A stretch of DNA of 64,000 nt from Amycolatopsis lurida (GTDB taxonomy: Bacteria > Actinomycetota > Actinomycetes > Mycobacteriales > Pseudonocardiaceae), in assembly GCF_900105055.1 (NCBI RefSeq), contig NZ_FNTA01000004.1, forward strand, positions 1,736,001 through 1,800,000, in the 5' to 3' direction. The notes below the pieces were generated by a model. It had not been told where the DNA came from and searched no databases. It saw only the letters and a program-made list of their open reading frames with translations. Made by a program: the position numbers and the translations under genes. Numbering within the stretch: the first letter of the stretch is position 1; every line of letters begins with the position of its first letter. Shown piece by piece: positions 42,559 through 51,324 of this stretch.

Positions 42559-43827
42559 TCAGCCGTGGCGGCCCGTATGCCAGGCGTGCCACGCGTACGC
42601 CTGCGCGTCCGTGAGCGACGCCACCTGGTCGACGACCACGCGCAGCCGGGCCGCGTCGTCCGAGGCGGCCTCCCACGCGGGCAGGAACAGGCCGTCCAGC
42701 GAATCGGGCGCGCGGCGGCACAGCGCGACGACCAGCTCGGCGAGCATCTGGCGCTGGCCGTCCTGCATCGCGAGACGCCGCTTGTCGCTCATCACGTACC
42801 GCAGCGCGAGCGCCTTGAGCAACGCGACCTCGGCCGCGACCTGCTCCGGAATGACCAGCTTCGCGGTGTAACGGCTCAGCGGCCCTTCGCCGTACACCTC
42901 CCGTGTCGCGCCGACGACCGCCGTCGCGAACCGGCCGACCAGCTCACTCGTCAGCCGTTTCAACGCGACCTGCGCCTTGAGCGATCCGTCGAGCCCCGGT
43001 TCGCTGAGCTCGGCGACCACCGGCAGGTCGAGCAGTTCCTTCGCCGCACCCTCCAAAGTGGACTGGGACCGGTTCGAAAACCTTCGCGCCGCCTCGGCCA
43101 CCGCCGCGCGTTCCTCCGCGTCGGCCAGCACCCGCAACGAGATCCGGCCCGCCAGCACCCCGTCTTCGACGTCGTGCACGGAATAGGCGACGTCGTCGGA
43201 CCAGTCCATGATCTGCGCTTCCAGGCAGGTGCGACGCTCCGGCGCTGCTTCCCGGACCCACGCGAACACCTCGGCGTCGTCGGCGTAGACGCCGTACTTC
43301 GGATTGCCTTCTTCCCGTCGCCACGGGTACTTCATCGAGGCGTCGAGACAGGCGCGGGTGAGGTTCAGCCCGCCGACGACCCCGCCTTCGAGCAGGACCT
43401 TGGGCTCCAGCCTGGTCAGGATCCGCAACGTCTGCGCGTTGCCCTCGAAACCACCGCACGGCTGGGCGACCTCGTTCAGCGCGCGCTCGCCGTTGTGCCC
43501 GAACGGCGGATGCCCGATGTCGTGCGCGAGGCCGGCGGTGTCCACCAGATCCGGGTCCGCGCCCAGCTCGTCCGCGATGCCCCTGCCGATCTGGGCGACC
43601 TCCAGCGAATGCGTCAGCCGCGTGCGGGGCACACCGCTGACCTCGGCACCTTCGCCCGGGCCGACCACCTGGGTCTTGCCCGCCAGCCGGCGCAGAGCGG
43701 CCGAGTGCAGCACTCGGGCGCGATCACGGGCGAAGGCACTCCGCCCGTCCGCGGCGCCTTCCAACGCCGCGGCCTTGGGCCGCTCGGGCAGCAGGCGCGC
43801 CCTGTCGGCCTCGGTGTAGGTGTCCAC
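42559..43827 (-). CDS. dgt: deoxyguanosinetriphosphate triphosphohydrolase-like protein
   Basis: A 422-residue HD-domain enzyme that splits dNTPs to nucleoside and triphosphate. [16 protein letters not shown] at about 43-58, then [17 protein letters not shown], and the metal-binding HD in [17 protein letters not shown] near residue 100. [15 protein letters not shown] supplies the last ligand Asp. The length and motifs fit the dGTPase family; whether dGTP is the true substrate is not proven in actinomycetes. The ATG at 43827 is well placed. It lies downstream of the SanA-like gene, and the dnaG-dgt-glyS neighbourhood is as in mycobacteria. Confidence 0.95.
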   Translation of the reverse strand: MDTYTEADRARLLPERPKAAALEGAADGRSAFARDRARVLHSAALRRLAGKTQVVGPGEGAEVSGVPRTRLTHSLEVAQIGRGIADELGADPDLVDTAGLAHDIGHPPFGHNGERALNEVAQPCGGFEGNAQTLRILTRLEPKVLLEGGVVGGLNLTRACLDASMKYPWRREEGNPKYGVYADDAEVFAWVREAAPERRTCLEAQIMDWSDDVAYSVHDVEDGVLAGRISLRVLADAEERAAVAEAARRFSNRSQSTLEGAAKELLDLPVVAELSEPGLDGSLKAQVALKRLTSELVGRFATAVVGATREVYGEGPLSRYTAKLVIPEQVAAEVALLKALALRYVMSDKRRLAMQDGQRQMLAELVVALCRRAPDSLDGLFLPAWEAASDDAARLRVVVDQVASLTDAQAYAWHAWHTGRHG

Positions 43828-43866
43828 CCGACCAGACTAAACGTGCTCACCGACACTTATCGGGCG

Positions 43867-44520
43867 TCAGACCTCGCCGGTACCGAACAGACTGTCCGCC
43901 GGCGACTTCGTCAGGCGGTAGTACAGCAGCGCGCCGGTCTCGCGGACGATGTAGCGCGCCTGCGTCTCGCGGGTCTGCACGATCGGGCCCCGATGGGTGG
44001 GCGACGTCCAGGTCTCGAGCCCGAGGTCGTCGGCCATCACCCGCGCCCGGAACGAGTGCCACGGGTCGCTGACCAGCACAGCGGTCTTCCAGCCCCGTTT
44101 CTGCACCTGCTCGGCGACCGCGCGGAGGCTCCGCAGGGTGTCGCTGCCCTCGCCGACCGGCAGCGTCGCCGACGTGGGTACCCCGCGTTTGCGCAGCCAC
44201 TGCGCGCCCGCGTGCGCCTCGGTGTAGTTGTCGTCCGCCTTCTTGCCGCCCGCGGTGACGATCACCTTCGCCACGCCCTGGTCGTACAGCGTCTTCGCCT
44301 TGGCCAGCCGGGCTTGGAAGATCTCCGACGGCCTGCCGTTGTACTGGGCCGCGCCGAGCACCACGATGACGTCGGCCCGGTCGCGCACGTCCTCGCGCGC
44401 GACCTGCCAGACCCGGAACGCCGTTCCGCCGATCACCGCGACGACGACCAGCAGGAACCCCGCCACGATCCGGCGCACCCAGTTCGCGCAAGTCGGCTTC
44501 GTCCGTTCGGCGGTACTCAC
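43867..44520 (-). CDS. SanA/YdcF-like DUF218 membrane protein
   Basis: A 217-residue protein: one N-terminal membrane helix (IVAGFLLVVVAVIGGTAFRV) and a DUF218 domain outside. Markers are DVIVVLGAAQYNGRPSEIFQ, VIVTAGGKKADDNYTEA and VLVSDPWHSFRARVMADDLG. SanA/YdcF proteins have a Rossmann-like fold and are linked to envelope integrity; their reaction is uncertain. The start is the GTG at 44520 (VSTAERTKP). It lies 32 bp after the response regulator stop and 39 bp before dgt, probably in one transcript. Confidence 0.88.
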   Translation of the reverse strand: MSTAERTKPTCANWVRRIVAGFLLVVVAVIGGTAFRVWQVAREDVRDRADVIVVLGAAQYNGRPSEIFQARLAKAKTLYDQGVAKVIVTAGGKKADDNYTEAHAGAQWLRKRGVPTSATLPVGEGSDTLRSLRAVAEQVQKRGWKTAVLVSDPWHSFRARVMADDLGLETWTSPTHRGPIVQTRETQARYIVRETGALLYYRLTKSPADSLFGTGEV

Positions 44521-44552
44521 ACGGGTGATTCTCGCAGAGCGGGGAGTCGATC

Positions 44553-45158
44553 TCAGAGCCAGCCGTGCTCTTCCGCGAGCCGCACCGCTTCGGCCCGGGT
44601 CCTCGCCCCGGTCTTGCCCATCGCGGCCGAAAGATGGTTGCGCACGGTGCCTTCGGAAAGGTGCAGGGCACGGGCGATGTCGGCCACCGTGCTCCCGTCC
44701 TTGGCGGCCAGGAGGACGTCGTGTTCGCGCCCGGTGAGCGGGCTCGCGCCGGTGGCGAGCGATTCGGCGGCGAGCGCGGGATCGACCACCCGGAGCCCGC
44801 CGTGGACCCTGCGGACGGCGTCCACGAGCTGCTCCGGCGGAGCGTCCTTGACGACGAATCCCGCGGCACCCGCGGCCATCGCCCGCGAGAGATAACCGGG
44901 CCTGCCGAAGGTGGTGCAGATGATGATCCGGCACAGCGGAAGCGCGCCGTGCAGTTCGGCGGCGGCTTCGAGACCGTCCTTGCCCGGCATCTGGACGTCG
45001 ATCAGCGCGACGTCCGGGGCGGTCTCCTTCGCCCGCTGGAGCACTTCGTCGCCCGAGCCGACCTGGGCGACCACCTCGATGTCGGTTTCGAGGCCGAGCA
45101 CGGTGGCCAACGCCCCGCGCACCATCGCCTGGTCGTCGGCGAGCAGGACCCGGATCAC
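44553..45158 (-). CDS. NarL/DesR-type response regulator
   Basis: A 201-residue protein. The receiver domain is residues 1-120: IRVLLADDQAMVRGALATVL with the acidic pair, phosphorylation Asp in DVALIDVQMPGKDG, and conserved CTTFGR and VVKDAP. The C-terminal LuxR-type HTH is LTGREHDVLLAAKDGSTVAD, then LSEGTVRNHLSAAMGKTGA. The GTG at 45158 overlaps the sensor kinase stop by 4 bp (GTGA), which fixes the start and shows translational coupling. Together with the kinase it should respond to an envelope stress and control the ABC transporter genes just upstream. Confidence 0.94.
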   Translation of the reverse strand: MIRVLLADDQAMVRGALATVLGLETDIEVVAQVGSGDEVLQRAKETAPDVALIDVQMPGKDGLEAAAELHGALPLCRIIICTTFGRPGYLSRAMAAGAAGFVVKDAPPEQLVDAVRRVHGGLRVVDPALAAESLATGASPLTGREHDVLLAAKDGSTVADIARALHLSEGTVRNHLSAAMGKTGARTRAEAVRLAEEHGWL

Positions 45159-46351
45159 GCGCGGCCTCCAGTGGGTTCGGAGAGTGGCGCGAGCACGCCG
45201 CTCCGCAAGGCGGACTCGGGTACCTCCGCCCGGACGAGCCATCCTCCCCCAGGTGGCGTGGTGGCGGTCAAGGTCCCGCCGACCGCGTCCAACCGTTCGG
45301 CGAGCCCGCGCAGGCCGTTCCCCGCCGTCGCGTCGCCGCCTTCACCGTCGTCCTCGACTTCCAGCCAGGTCTTGCCGAAGCGGACTTTCACCCGTTTCGC
45401 CCCGGAATGCCGGATCACGTTGGTGACCGCTTCCCGCAGCACGTAACCGAAAGTGCGCTGGAGGGCGGGATCGACGTTGTCCACCGCGTGCGGCAGATCC
45501 GCGTCGACCTCCGCCGCCCGCAACGCCGCCCGTGCCCCGGCGACCTCCGCCGACAGCGACACCTCGCGATATTCGGAGACCGTGGCCCGGATGTCCGAGA
45601 GCGCGCTGCGGGTCAGCCCCTCGACCTCGCGGATCTCCTGCAGCGCCCGGGAGTCGTCCTTGCCGCTCTCCAGGATCCGGCGGGCGAGCCCGGCCTTGAC
45701 CGTGATCGTGGTGAGACTGTGGCCGAGGATGTCGTGCAGATCCCGCGCCAGGCGCTCGCGTTCGCCCGCCACCGCGAGCGTCGCGATCTCCTGGTTCGCC
45801 GCCTCCAGTTTCCGCACCGCGCGGACCAGGTTCGCCATGAAGAACATCGCCGCCGTGATCGACGCGACCGCCACCAGATCACCGAGGTCGTCCTTCCCGA
45901 CGGCCAGGTGGACGGCCAGCACCAGCAGCAGGGCGCCGCCGTCCAGGATCACCGCCCACGCCGGCGGCAGTGTGAAGGCCAGCACCGCGGTGGCGTAGAT
46001 CAGGATGTACGGGTTGTTGTCGTGCAGGAAGACCAGGATGAGGCCGATGAGCAGCATCACCCCCGAAAAGACGTAGGTCGTCTTCCGCCGGGAAGGCCGC
46101 AGAACGAGCGGGAACAGCAGATAACAGGCGCCGTAGGCGAGCAGGAAACCGGCGATCACCAGCTCTTCCGCGGTGATCCCGTCGGTGGTCAGCTCGATCA
46201 CCGTGGGAATGAAACTCGGCAGGACGAAGGCGGTGCCGAGCACCGCCCACTTCGCCGGCTTCGGTCCGCCGCCGGTCCGCGGCGGCATGTCCGACCACCA
46301 GTTCTCCCGGTTGTCCAAACCCGTCTTCACCCTGCCCGGGTACTCGTTCAC
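45155..46351 (-). CDS. DesK-type sensor histidine kinase
   Basis: A protein of about 398 residues. Six or so membrane helices in the first 200 residues have only short loops, so the sensor is in the membrane. The HisKA_3 box is RERLARDLHDILGHSLTTIT with the phosphorylated His, and the ATPase has LREAVTNVIRHSGAKRV, VEDDGEGG and NGLRGLAERLDAVGGTL. This is the DesK/LiaS class, commonly paired with ABC-2 exporters for envelope or antibiotic stress. The GTG at 46351 is preferred: AAGG precedes it and it avoids overlapping the permease stop at 46365. The fourth gene in order is the response regulator, overlapping by 4 bp. Confidence 0.92.
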   Translation of the reverse strand: MNEYPGRVKTGLDNRENWWSDMPPRTGGGPKPAKWAVLGTAFVLPSFIPTVIELTTDGITAEELVIAGFLLAYGACYLLFPLVLRPSRRKTTYVFSGVMLLIGLILVFLHDNNPYILIYATAVLAFTLPPAWAVILDGGALLLVLAVHLAVGKDDLGDLVAVASITAAMFFMANLVRAVRKLEAANQEIATLAVAGERERLARDLHDILGHSLTTITVKAGLARRILESGKDDSRALQEIREVEGLTRSALSDIRATVSEYREVSLSAEVAGARAALRAAEVDADLPHAVDNVDPALQRTFGYVLREAVTNVIRHSGAKRVKVRFGKTWLEVEDDGEGGDATAGNGLRGLAERLDAVGGTLTATTPPGGGWLVRAEVPESALRSGVLAPLSEPTGGRA

Positions 46352-46364
46352 CGGTTCACCCTTC

Positions 46365-47093
46365 TCAGACCCGCGCACTGTCCTTACGGTAACGCCTGAT
46401 CACGAGCGCCCCGAGGACCGCGGTCCACGCCGCCAGCACGCCCAGCGCGGCCGGGAGGCTCACCGTGAGCTGGTCGGTGACGACCGGGCGGACCAGCTGG
46501 ATCAGCCAGTACGTCGGCGTCGCCTGGGCGATGTCGGCCATCCACGACGGCATCCCGTCGATCGGGATCCACAGGCCGCCGAGGAAACCCATGCCCATCA
46601 TGACGATCATGTTCAGCGGCTGCATCGACTCCGGCGTGCCGAACTGGCCGAGCAGGAGGCCGAGCAGCACCAGCGGGATCGCCCCGAGCCAGATGCCCGC
46701 CACGAGCCGCAGCCAGCCGGTGGCGTCGAGGTGGACGCCTTGGAAGAGGACGCCGACCAGCGGGACGACGAGCAGCGACGGAAGGGCGACGAGCATCGCC
46801 GACAGCGCCTTGCCGCCGAGGTAACCGGCTCCGGTCAGCGGGGTCAGCCGCAGCTGGCGCTGCCAGCCGGTGGACCGCTCGATGGCGAGTTTCGCGCCGC
46901 TCGTCATCGCGGCGGAGAAGGCCCCGAAGGCCATCATGTTGACCATGATCACGCCGGCGAAGCTCGCATCACCGGCAACGAAAACGTTGGCCTGCAACAG
47001 GAACATCAGTACCGGGAAGGCGACGGCGAAGAGCACGAACCTGGTCGAGCGGAAGGTGCGGACGATCTCGGTCTTGAGGTAGGTCGGGTTCAT
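46365..47093 (-). CDS. ABC-2 type exporter permease
   Basis: A 242-residue protein with six membrane helices. The start MNPTYLKTEIVRTFRSTRFV and the middle STGWQRQLRLTPLTG are those of ABC-2 permeases of the YvfS/LinL-like group. The last part has SMQPLNMIVMMGMGFLGGLW and ATPTYWLIQLVRP, also typical. It exports an unknown substrate, in these systems often a cationic peptide, lipid or drug. The ATG at 47093 overlaps the ATPase stop by 4 bp (ATGA). The kinase follows after 13 bp. Confidence 0.92.
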   Translation of the reverse strand: MNPTYLKTEIVRTFRSTRFVLFAVAFPVLMFLLQANVFVAGDASFAGVIMVNMMAFGAFSAAMTSGAKLAIERSTGWQRQLRLTPLTGAGYLGGKALSAMLVALPSLLVVPLVGVLFQGVHLDATGWLRLVAGIWLGAIPLVLLGLLLGQFGTPESMQPLNMIVMMGMGFLGGLWIPIDGMPSWMADIAQATPTYWLIQLVRPVVTDQLTVSLPAALGVLAAWTAVLGALVIRRYRKDSARV

Positions 47094-48007
47094 CGGACGG
47101 CTTCCTCGCTGGTGGTCAGGGACAGGAACGCGCCTTCGAGGCCGATGGCGCTGATCTCGATGTCGCGCGTTTCGGGCACGTGGGCCAGCAGCGCCCGCAG
47201 CGTCGCGTCGGAATCGGAACTGGAGATCGCCACGCGGCCGGCGCGGAGTTCGCATCCGGTGACCGCGGGCAGCGCCGCGATCACCGGTTCCGCCGCCGCG
47301 GGCACGACCGCGCGGATCGTGCGTCCCCCGGCCAGCGCGCGGACCTGCGCGACCGAACCGTCCGCGACGATCCGCCCCGACCGCATCAGCACGACACGGT
47401 CGGCGAATTCTTCGGCCTCTTCGAGATAGTGGGTCGCGAACAGGACCGTGCGACCGGAGTTCGTGTACTCGTACATGGACTTCCAGAACTCGCGGCGCGT
47501 GCCTACGTCCATCGCGGCCGTCGGCTCGTCGAGGATCAGCAGATCGGGGTCGCTCACGAGCGCGACGGCGAACCGCACGCGCTGCTTCTGCCCACCGGAA
47601 AGCTTGGTGGAGCGCCGGTGCGCGATGTCCTCGATCCCGGCGCGGCGCAACGCCTCGCGCACGGGCATCGGCTCGCGGTGCAGCGCCGCGACCATGCCGA
47701 CGGTTTCGGCGACCGTGAGATCCTCGACGAGCGCGCCGCCCTGCAGCATCGCGCCGATCATCCCGTCGCCGACCGCGTCGCCGGGCTCGCGCCCGAAGAC
47801 GGTCACGGTGCCGGCATCGGGTTTCGAGAGCCCCAGGATCATGTCGACCGTGGTGGATTTGCCCGCGCCGTTGGGGCCGAGGAGGGCGACCACCTCGCCC
47901 GGCGCGATCGTCAGGTCCACGCCGTCGACGGCGTGGACGTCGCCGTAGTGCTTACGCAGCCCGGAAAGCCGGACCGCCGCCCCCGCGGTGATGTCTTGTT
48001 CTCGCAT
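47090..48007 (-). CDS. ABC exporter ATP-binding protein
   Basis: A 305-residue ATPase. Walker A is ALLGPNGAGKSTTVDMI near 43-58, the signature LSGGQKQRVRFAVAL, Walker B LLILDEPTAAMD, and the H-loop in VLFATHYLEEAEEFADRV. The C-terminal 80 residues are the extra domain common in drug-exporter ATPases (DrrA type). It is the first gene of the operon ATPase - permease - kinase - response regulator. Upstream lie the 53-bp hairpin element and the 21-bp array. The ATG at 48007 is used. Confidence 0.95.
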   Translation of the reverse strand: MREQDITAGAAVRLSGLRKHYGDVHAVDGVDLTIAPGEVVALLGPNGAGKSTTVDMILGLSKPDAGTVTVFGREPGDAVGDGMIGAMLQGGALVEDLTVAETVGMVAALHREPMPVREALRRAGIEDIAHRRSTKLSGGQKQRVRFAVALVSDPDLLILDEPTAAMDVGTRREFWKSMYEYTNSGRTVLFATHYLEEAEEFADRVVLMRSGRIVADGSVAQVRALAGGRTIRAVVPAAAEPVIAALPAVTGCELRAGRVAISSSDSDATLRALLAHVPETRDIEISAIGLEGAFLSLTTSEEAVR

Positions 48008-48107
48008 GTTCGAAGCTTGTCGCGCTCGGCCGTCCGAGGCGTGGGTCGAGCGTCACGACCTGGGGGTGACAGTTGTCAGGGGTGGGGGTCGCGGCGCCGG
48101 TGGCGGC

Positions 48108-48160
48108 GTTGCGAAAGCCACTTTCGCAACCTTCAACGTTGCGAAAGTGGCTTTCGCAAC
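48108..48160. repeat. 53-bp dispersed hairpin element, copy 2
   Basis: Identical over all 53 bp to 42469-42521: arms 48108-48130 and 48138-48160 with loop CTTCAAC. Here it stands about 100 bp upstream of the ABC ATPase start, so terminator function for a nearby gene is less obvious than for copy 1. It begins the 447-bp repeat-rich gap before glyS. Confidence 0.9.
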
Positions 48161-48193
48161 GCCGGCGAAGCCTGGGCAAGCGGTTCGGCATGC

Positions 48194-48378
48194 TTGAAGG
48201 GACGACACGCGTGTTTGAAGGGACGGCACGCGTGATTGGACGGACGGCACACGTGTCCAGACGGACGACTCGCGCCGGAGCCCGGTCGCGACCGTGTCGT
48301 CCGCCTGATCACGCGTGCCGTCCGCCTGATCACACGTGCCGTCCGCCTGATCACGCGTGTCGTCCATCCAGTCACGCG
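48194..48378. repeat. inverted array of 21-bp tandem units
   Basis: Four tandem 21-bp units (48194-48214, -48235, -48256, -48277) share the core GACGGCACGCGTG. After a 21-bp spacer, three units and a partial one (48299-48319, -48340, -48361, -48378) carry the complementary core CACGCGTGCCGTC. The two halves can pair as one long imperfect hairpin with arms of about 80 bp. The unit equals seven codons and the frame is open, but no start or family is evident. No spacers of CRISPR type occur. Function unknown. Confidence 0.85.
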
Positions 48379-48380
48379 AA

Positions 48381-48445
48381 GGCAAGTACGTGAAGGCCCC
48401 CTTCACTGCGCCTAACGCAATGAAGGGGGCCTTCACGTACTTGCC
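48381..48445. terminator. glyS terminator with 25-bp perfect arms
   Basis: Arms 48381-48405 and 48421-48445 are exact complements (core GTGAAGGCCCCCTTCA) around a 15-nt loop that has its own TGCG/CGCA stem. It lies 10 bp beyond the glyS stop and directly follows the 21-bp array. The core is a hairpin motif known to recur in Amycolatopsis-like genomes; that recurrence is from memory and not checked. Confidence 0.85.
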
Positions 48446-48454
48446 AGCCGGAAC

Positions 48455-49843
48455 TCAGGCGCCGATCAGGCGCCCCGCCAGGTAGGACTCCAGCTTGTCG
48501 ATCGCGACCCGCTCCTGCGCCATGGTGTCGCGCTCCCGCACGGTCACCGCGTGGTCGTTGAGCGAATCGAAGTCGACGGTGACGCAGTACGGCGTCCCGA
48601 TCTCGTCCTGGCGCCGGTAGCGGCGGCCGATCGCGCCGGCGTCGTCGAAGTCGACGTTCCAGTGCTTGCGCAGCGCCGCGGCGACGTCGCGCGCCTTCGG
48701 CGTGAGGTCGGCGTTGCGCGACAACGGGAGCACGGCGACCTTGAACGGCGCGAGCCGGTAGTCCAGCTTGAGCACCGCGCGGGTGTCGGTGCTGCCCTTG
48801 GCGTTCGGCACCTCTTCCTCGTGGTAGGCGTCGACGAGGAACGCCATCATCGATCGGCCGACACCGGCCGCGGGCTCGATGACGAACGGGCGGAACCGCT
48901 GCTTCGTGGCCTGGTCGAAGAACGACAGGTCGACGCCGGAGTGGTTCGAGTGCGTCGTGAGGTCGAAGTCGGTGCGGTTCGCGATACCTTCGAGCTCGCC
49001 CCATTCCTGGCCCGCGTTGAACGCGAAGCGGTACTCGATGTCGACGGTGCGCTTCGAGTAGTGGGAGAGCTTTTCCTTCGGGTGCTCGTAGAGGCGGAGG
49101 TTGTCCGCCTTGATCCCGAGGTCCTTGTACCACTCGGTGCGCGCGTCGATCCAGTACTGGTGCCAGGTCTCGTCCTCGCCCGGCTCGACGAAGAACTCCA
49201 TCTCCATCTGCTCGAACTCGCGCGTGCGGAAGATGAAGTTGCCCGGCGTGATCTCGTTCCGGAACGACTTGCCGATCTGGCCGATGCCGAACGGCGGCTT
49301 CTTGCGCGCCGCGGTCTGCACGTTGAGGAAGTTGATGAAGATGCCCTGCGCGGTCTCCGGGCGGAGATAGTGCACGCCTTCCTCGGACTCGACCGGGCCG
49401 AGGTAGGTCTTGAGCATCATGTTGAAGTCACGCGGCGCGGTGTACTGCCCGCGGGTGCCGCAGTTCGGGCACGGCACCTCGGACAGGTCGTCCTCGGACA
49501 CCTCCTTGCCCGAGCGGGCGGAGAAGTCCTCGGCCAGCTGGTCGGCGCGGAAACGCTTGTGGCAGGACAGACATTCGATCAGCGGGTCGGTGAAGACGTC
49601 GAGGTGACCCGACGCGACCCACACCTGGCGCGGCAGGATCACCGAGGAGTCGAGGCCGACGACGTCGTCGCGGCTCTGCACGACGGTCTTCCACCACTGG
49701 CGCTTGATGTTGTCCTTGAGTTCGACACCGAGGGGCCCGTAGTCCCACGCCGACTTGGTACCGCCGTAGATCTCTCCACACGGGAAAACGAAGCCTCGAC
49801 GCTTGCACAGGCTGACGACGGTCTCAATGGTGTTGGCGGGCAC
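48455..49843 (-). CDS. glyS: glycyl-tRNA synthetase (dimeric, eukaryote-like type)
   Basis: A 462-residue class II synthetase of the single-chain type. Motif 2 is [20 protein letters not shown] and motif 3 is [37 protein letters not shown] near residue 23 is the glycine-specific start. A zinc-ribbon insert is seen at about 90-130 ([19 protein letters not shown]). The anticodon-binding domain is the last 110 residues ([16 protein letters not shown]). It charges tRNA-Gly. The start is GTG 49843, and a 12-bp-arm hairpin at 49860-49910 lies in the leader. It is in the usual place next to smtB-zur, apart from the sortase locus set between. Confidence 0.97.
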   Translation of the reverse strand: MPANTIETVVSLCKRRGFVFPCGEIYGGTKSAWDYGPLGVELKDNIKRQWWKTVVQSRDDVVGLDSSVILPRQVWVASGHLDVFTDPLIECLSCHKRFRADQLAEDFSARSGKEVSEDDLSEVPCPNCGTRGQYTAPRDFNMMLKTYLGPVESEEGVHYLRPETAQGIFINFLNVQTAARKKPPFGIGQIGKSFRNEITPGNFIFRTREFEQMEMEFFVEPGEDETWHQYWIDARTEWYKDLGIKADNLRLYEHPKEKLSHYSKRTVDIEYRFAFNAGQEWGELEGIANRTDFDLTTHSNHSGVDLSFFDQATKQRFRPFVIEPAAGVGRSMMAFLVDAYHEEEVPNAKGSTDTRAVLKLDYRLAPFKVAVLPLSRNADLTPKARDVAAALRKHWNVDFDDAGAIGRRYRRQDEIGTPYCVTVDFDSLNDHAVTVRERDTMAQERVAIDKLESYLAGRLIGA

Positions 49844-49859
49844 TCCACGCTCCGAAGCA

Positions 49860-49910
49860 TGCGGGGACGGGTATGGACTAGAAGGACCAGACTAACCGCC
49901 CGTCCCCGCA
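49860..49910. terminator. hairpin between sortase gene and glyS
   Basis: TGCGGGGACGGG (49860-49871) and CCCGTCCCCGCA (49899-49910) are perfect 12-bp inverted arms with a 27-nt loop. On the minus strand it comes 24 bp after the sortase stop and 17 bp before the glyS start. It most likely ends the sortase transcript; a leader role for glyS is possible. No T-box elements were seen. Confidence 0.6.
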
Positions 49911-49934
49911 CGACCTCCGGCGAGGTCGGACCGC

Positions 49935-50597
49935 TCAGGGCCTGCTGACCAACGAGGCGGTGACGATGCGGTTGTCCTCGTAACCGTCGGTCCCGCCGAC
50001 GTACTCGCCGCCGCAGGTGACCAGCACCAGCCGGTGCGGCCCGTCCGGTCCGAACAGCTTCTCCGACTGTTCGGCGAGCTTCGTCTTGTGCACGGTGACG
50101 ACTTCGCCGATCTTGTAGACCCACTTGCCGCCGTCGGTGTCGACGACGTCGACCTGCTGGCCGGTCTTGAGCCGCCACAGTTCGTCGAACGGGCCCTTCT
50201 CCCCCTTCCAGTTCACATGGCCGGAAAGCAGGGAAGCGCCCTGGTCGGCGCCCAGTTTCGCGCCCCACCAGGTGGCTTCGTCGAGACCCTCGGGGATGGG
50301 GAGGGTCCCGTCCGCGGTCAGTTCCTTGCGGATCAATTTCGCCGTGCCGCCGCCGGGGAGCCGGACCGTGCCGGGCGCCTGTCCCGTGTCGGCCGGGGCC
50401 TGCGCCTGCTGTCCCGTCGACGTGTCCGCCTGGCCGGGGGCGGCCGCGACGACCGGATCACTCGTCCCGGTGAAAATCAGCACCGCGACCACGGCCGCCA
50501 CCACGAAGATCGCGGCGCCGATGAGGATCAACCCCAGGCTGGAGCGCTTTTTCGGCTGCTCCTCGCTCGCCGTTCTGTCGTCGAACTGTCCCACCAT
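49935..50597 (-). CDS. class F sortase
   Basis: A 220-residue protein. One membrane helix at 20-43 (LGLILIGAAIFVVAAVVAVL) is followed by a Pro/Gln-rich stalk and a sortase domain. The catalytic His is in LLSGHVNWKGEKGPFDEL, the Cys in RLVLVTCGGEY and the Arg in GYEDNRIVTAS. Sortases of this actinobacterial class cleave a C-terminal signal and attach proteins to the wall. It is the third gene after a surface protein and another sortase. The two sortases share most of the domain. 87 bp separate it from the sortase upstream. Confidence 0.9.
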   Translation of the reverse strand: MVGQFDDRTASEEQPKKRSSLGLILIGAAIFVVAAVVAVLIFTGTSDPVVAAAPGQADTSTGQQAQAPADTGQAPGTVRLPGGGTAKLIRKELTADGTLPIPEGLDEATWWGAKLGADQGASLLSGHVNWKGEKGPFDELWRLKTGQQVDVVDTDGGKWVYKIGEVVTVHKTKLAEQSEKLFGPDGPHRLVLVTCGGEYVGGTDGYEDNRIVTASLVSRP

Positions 50598-50684
50598 CGG
50601 GTATTACTCCTTGCTCGCGTCAAGCCGCCGGAGCGGCCGGTGTCGCTAGACACGCGACGCGAGCGGAAAGAGGTTGCACCGATT

Positions 50685-51317
50685 TCAGGCGGGCGGCCCG
50701 GAAACGGGAGTCGCGACGATCACCCGGTTGTCCCGGTAGCCGTCCGTACCCCCGAGGTAGTCGCCGCCGCAGGTGACCAGCACCAGCCGGTGCGGCCCGC
50801 TCTGCGCGAACAGCTTCGCCGCCTGCGCGGGCAGGTCGTTCTTGTGCACGGTGACGACCTCGCGCACGCGATAGACCCAGATGCCGCCCGCCGCGTCGCT
50901 GACGGCCACTTCCTGGCCTTCGCGCATCCGCCACAGCTCGTCGAACGGCCCTTTGACGCCGCCCCAGTTGACGTGCCCGGAGATCAGCGACGTTCCCGCT
51001 TCGGCGCCGAGCCGCGCACCCCACCACGCCGCGTCGCCGAGTCCGCGCGGGATCGGGAGGACGCCCTGGGAGGTGACCTCGGAGCGGACGAGTTTCGCCG
51101 ACCCGCCTTCGGGCAAGCGGATGGTGCCGGGCCGCTGCCCCCGTTTCGCGCTGTCGGCGGGCAGTGCCAGTGGTGCGCCGTCCTCACCCGGCATGACCGC
51201 GGGTTCCACGACCGGGATCGCCGCCGGTTCCGGCGGGATCCAGGTCAGCACGATCACGCCCGCTGAGATGGCGAGCGCGGTGACGACGGCGGACAGTCCC
51301 GCCAGCCAGGACCGCAC
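50685..51317 (-). CDS. class F sortase (second copy)
   Basis: A 210-residue protein with the same plan: a membrane helix at the N-terminus (LAGLSAVVTALAISAGVIVL), a short stalk and the catalytic domain. SLISGHVNWGGVKGPFDELW gives the His, RLVLVTCGGDYLGGTDGY the Cys, and RDNRVIVAT the Arg. It starts 7 bp after the stop of the surface protein gene, so the pair is co-transcribed and that protein is its best substrate candidate. The tandem copy at 49935 probably arose by duplication and may have another substrate. Confidence 0.9.
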   Translation of the reverse strand: MRSWLAGLSAVVTALAISAGVIVLTWIPPEPAAIPVVEPAVMPGEDGAPLALPADSAKRGQRPGTIRLPEGGSAKLVRSEVTSQGVLPIPRGLGDAAWWGARLGAEAGTSLISGHVNWGGVKGPFDELWRMREGQEVAVSDAAGGIWVYRVREVVTVHKNDLPAQAAKLFAQSGPHRLVLVTCGGDYLGGTDGYRDNRVIVATPVSGPPA

Positions 51318-51324
51318 GGGGCCG

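Noticed and set aside
48194..48378. CRISPR array
   Set aside because: The 21-bp units adjoin each other without unique spacers, the two halves are inverted, and no cas gene is near.
49844..49934. T-box or glycine riboswitch before glyS
   Set aside because: Only 91 bp separate the genes, with one simple hairpin. No T-box sequence or glycine aptamer cores were found.
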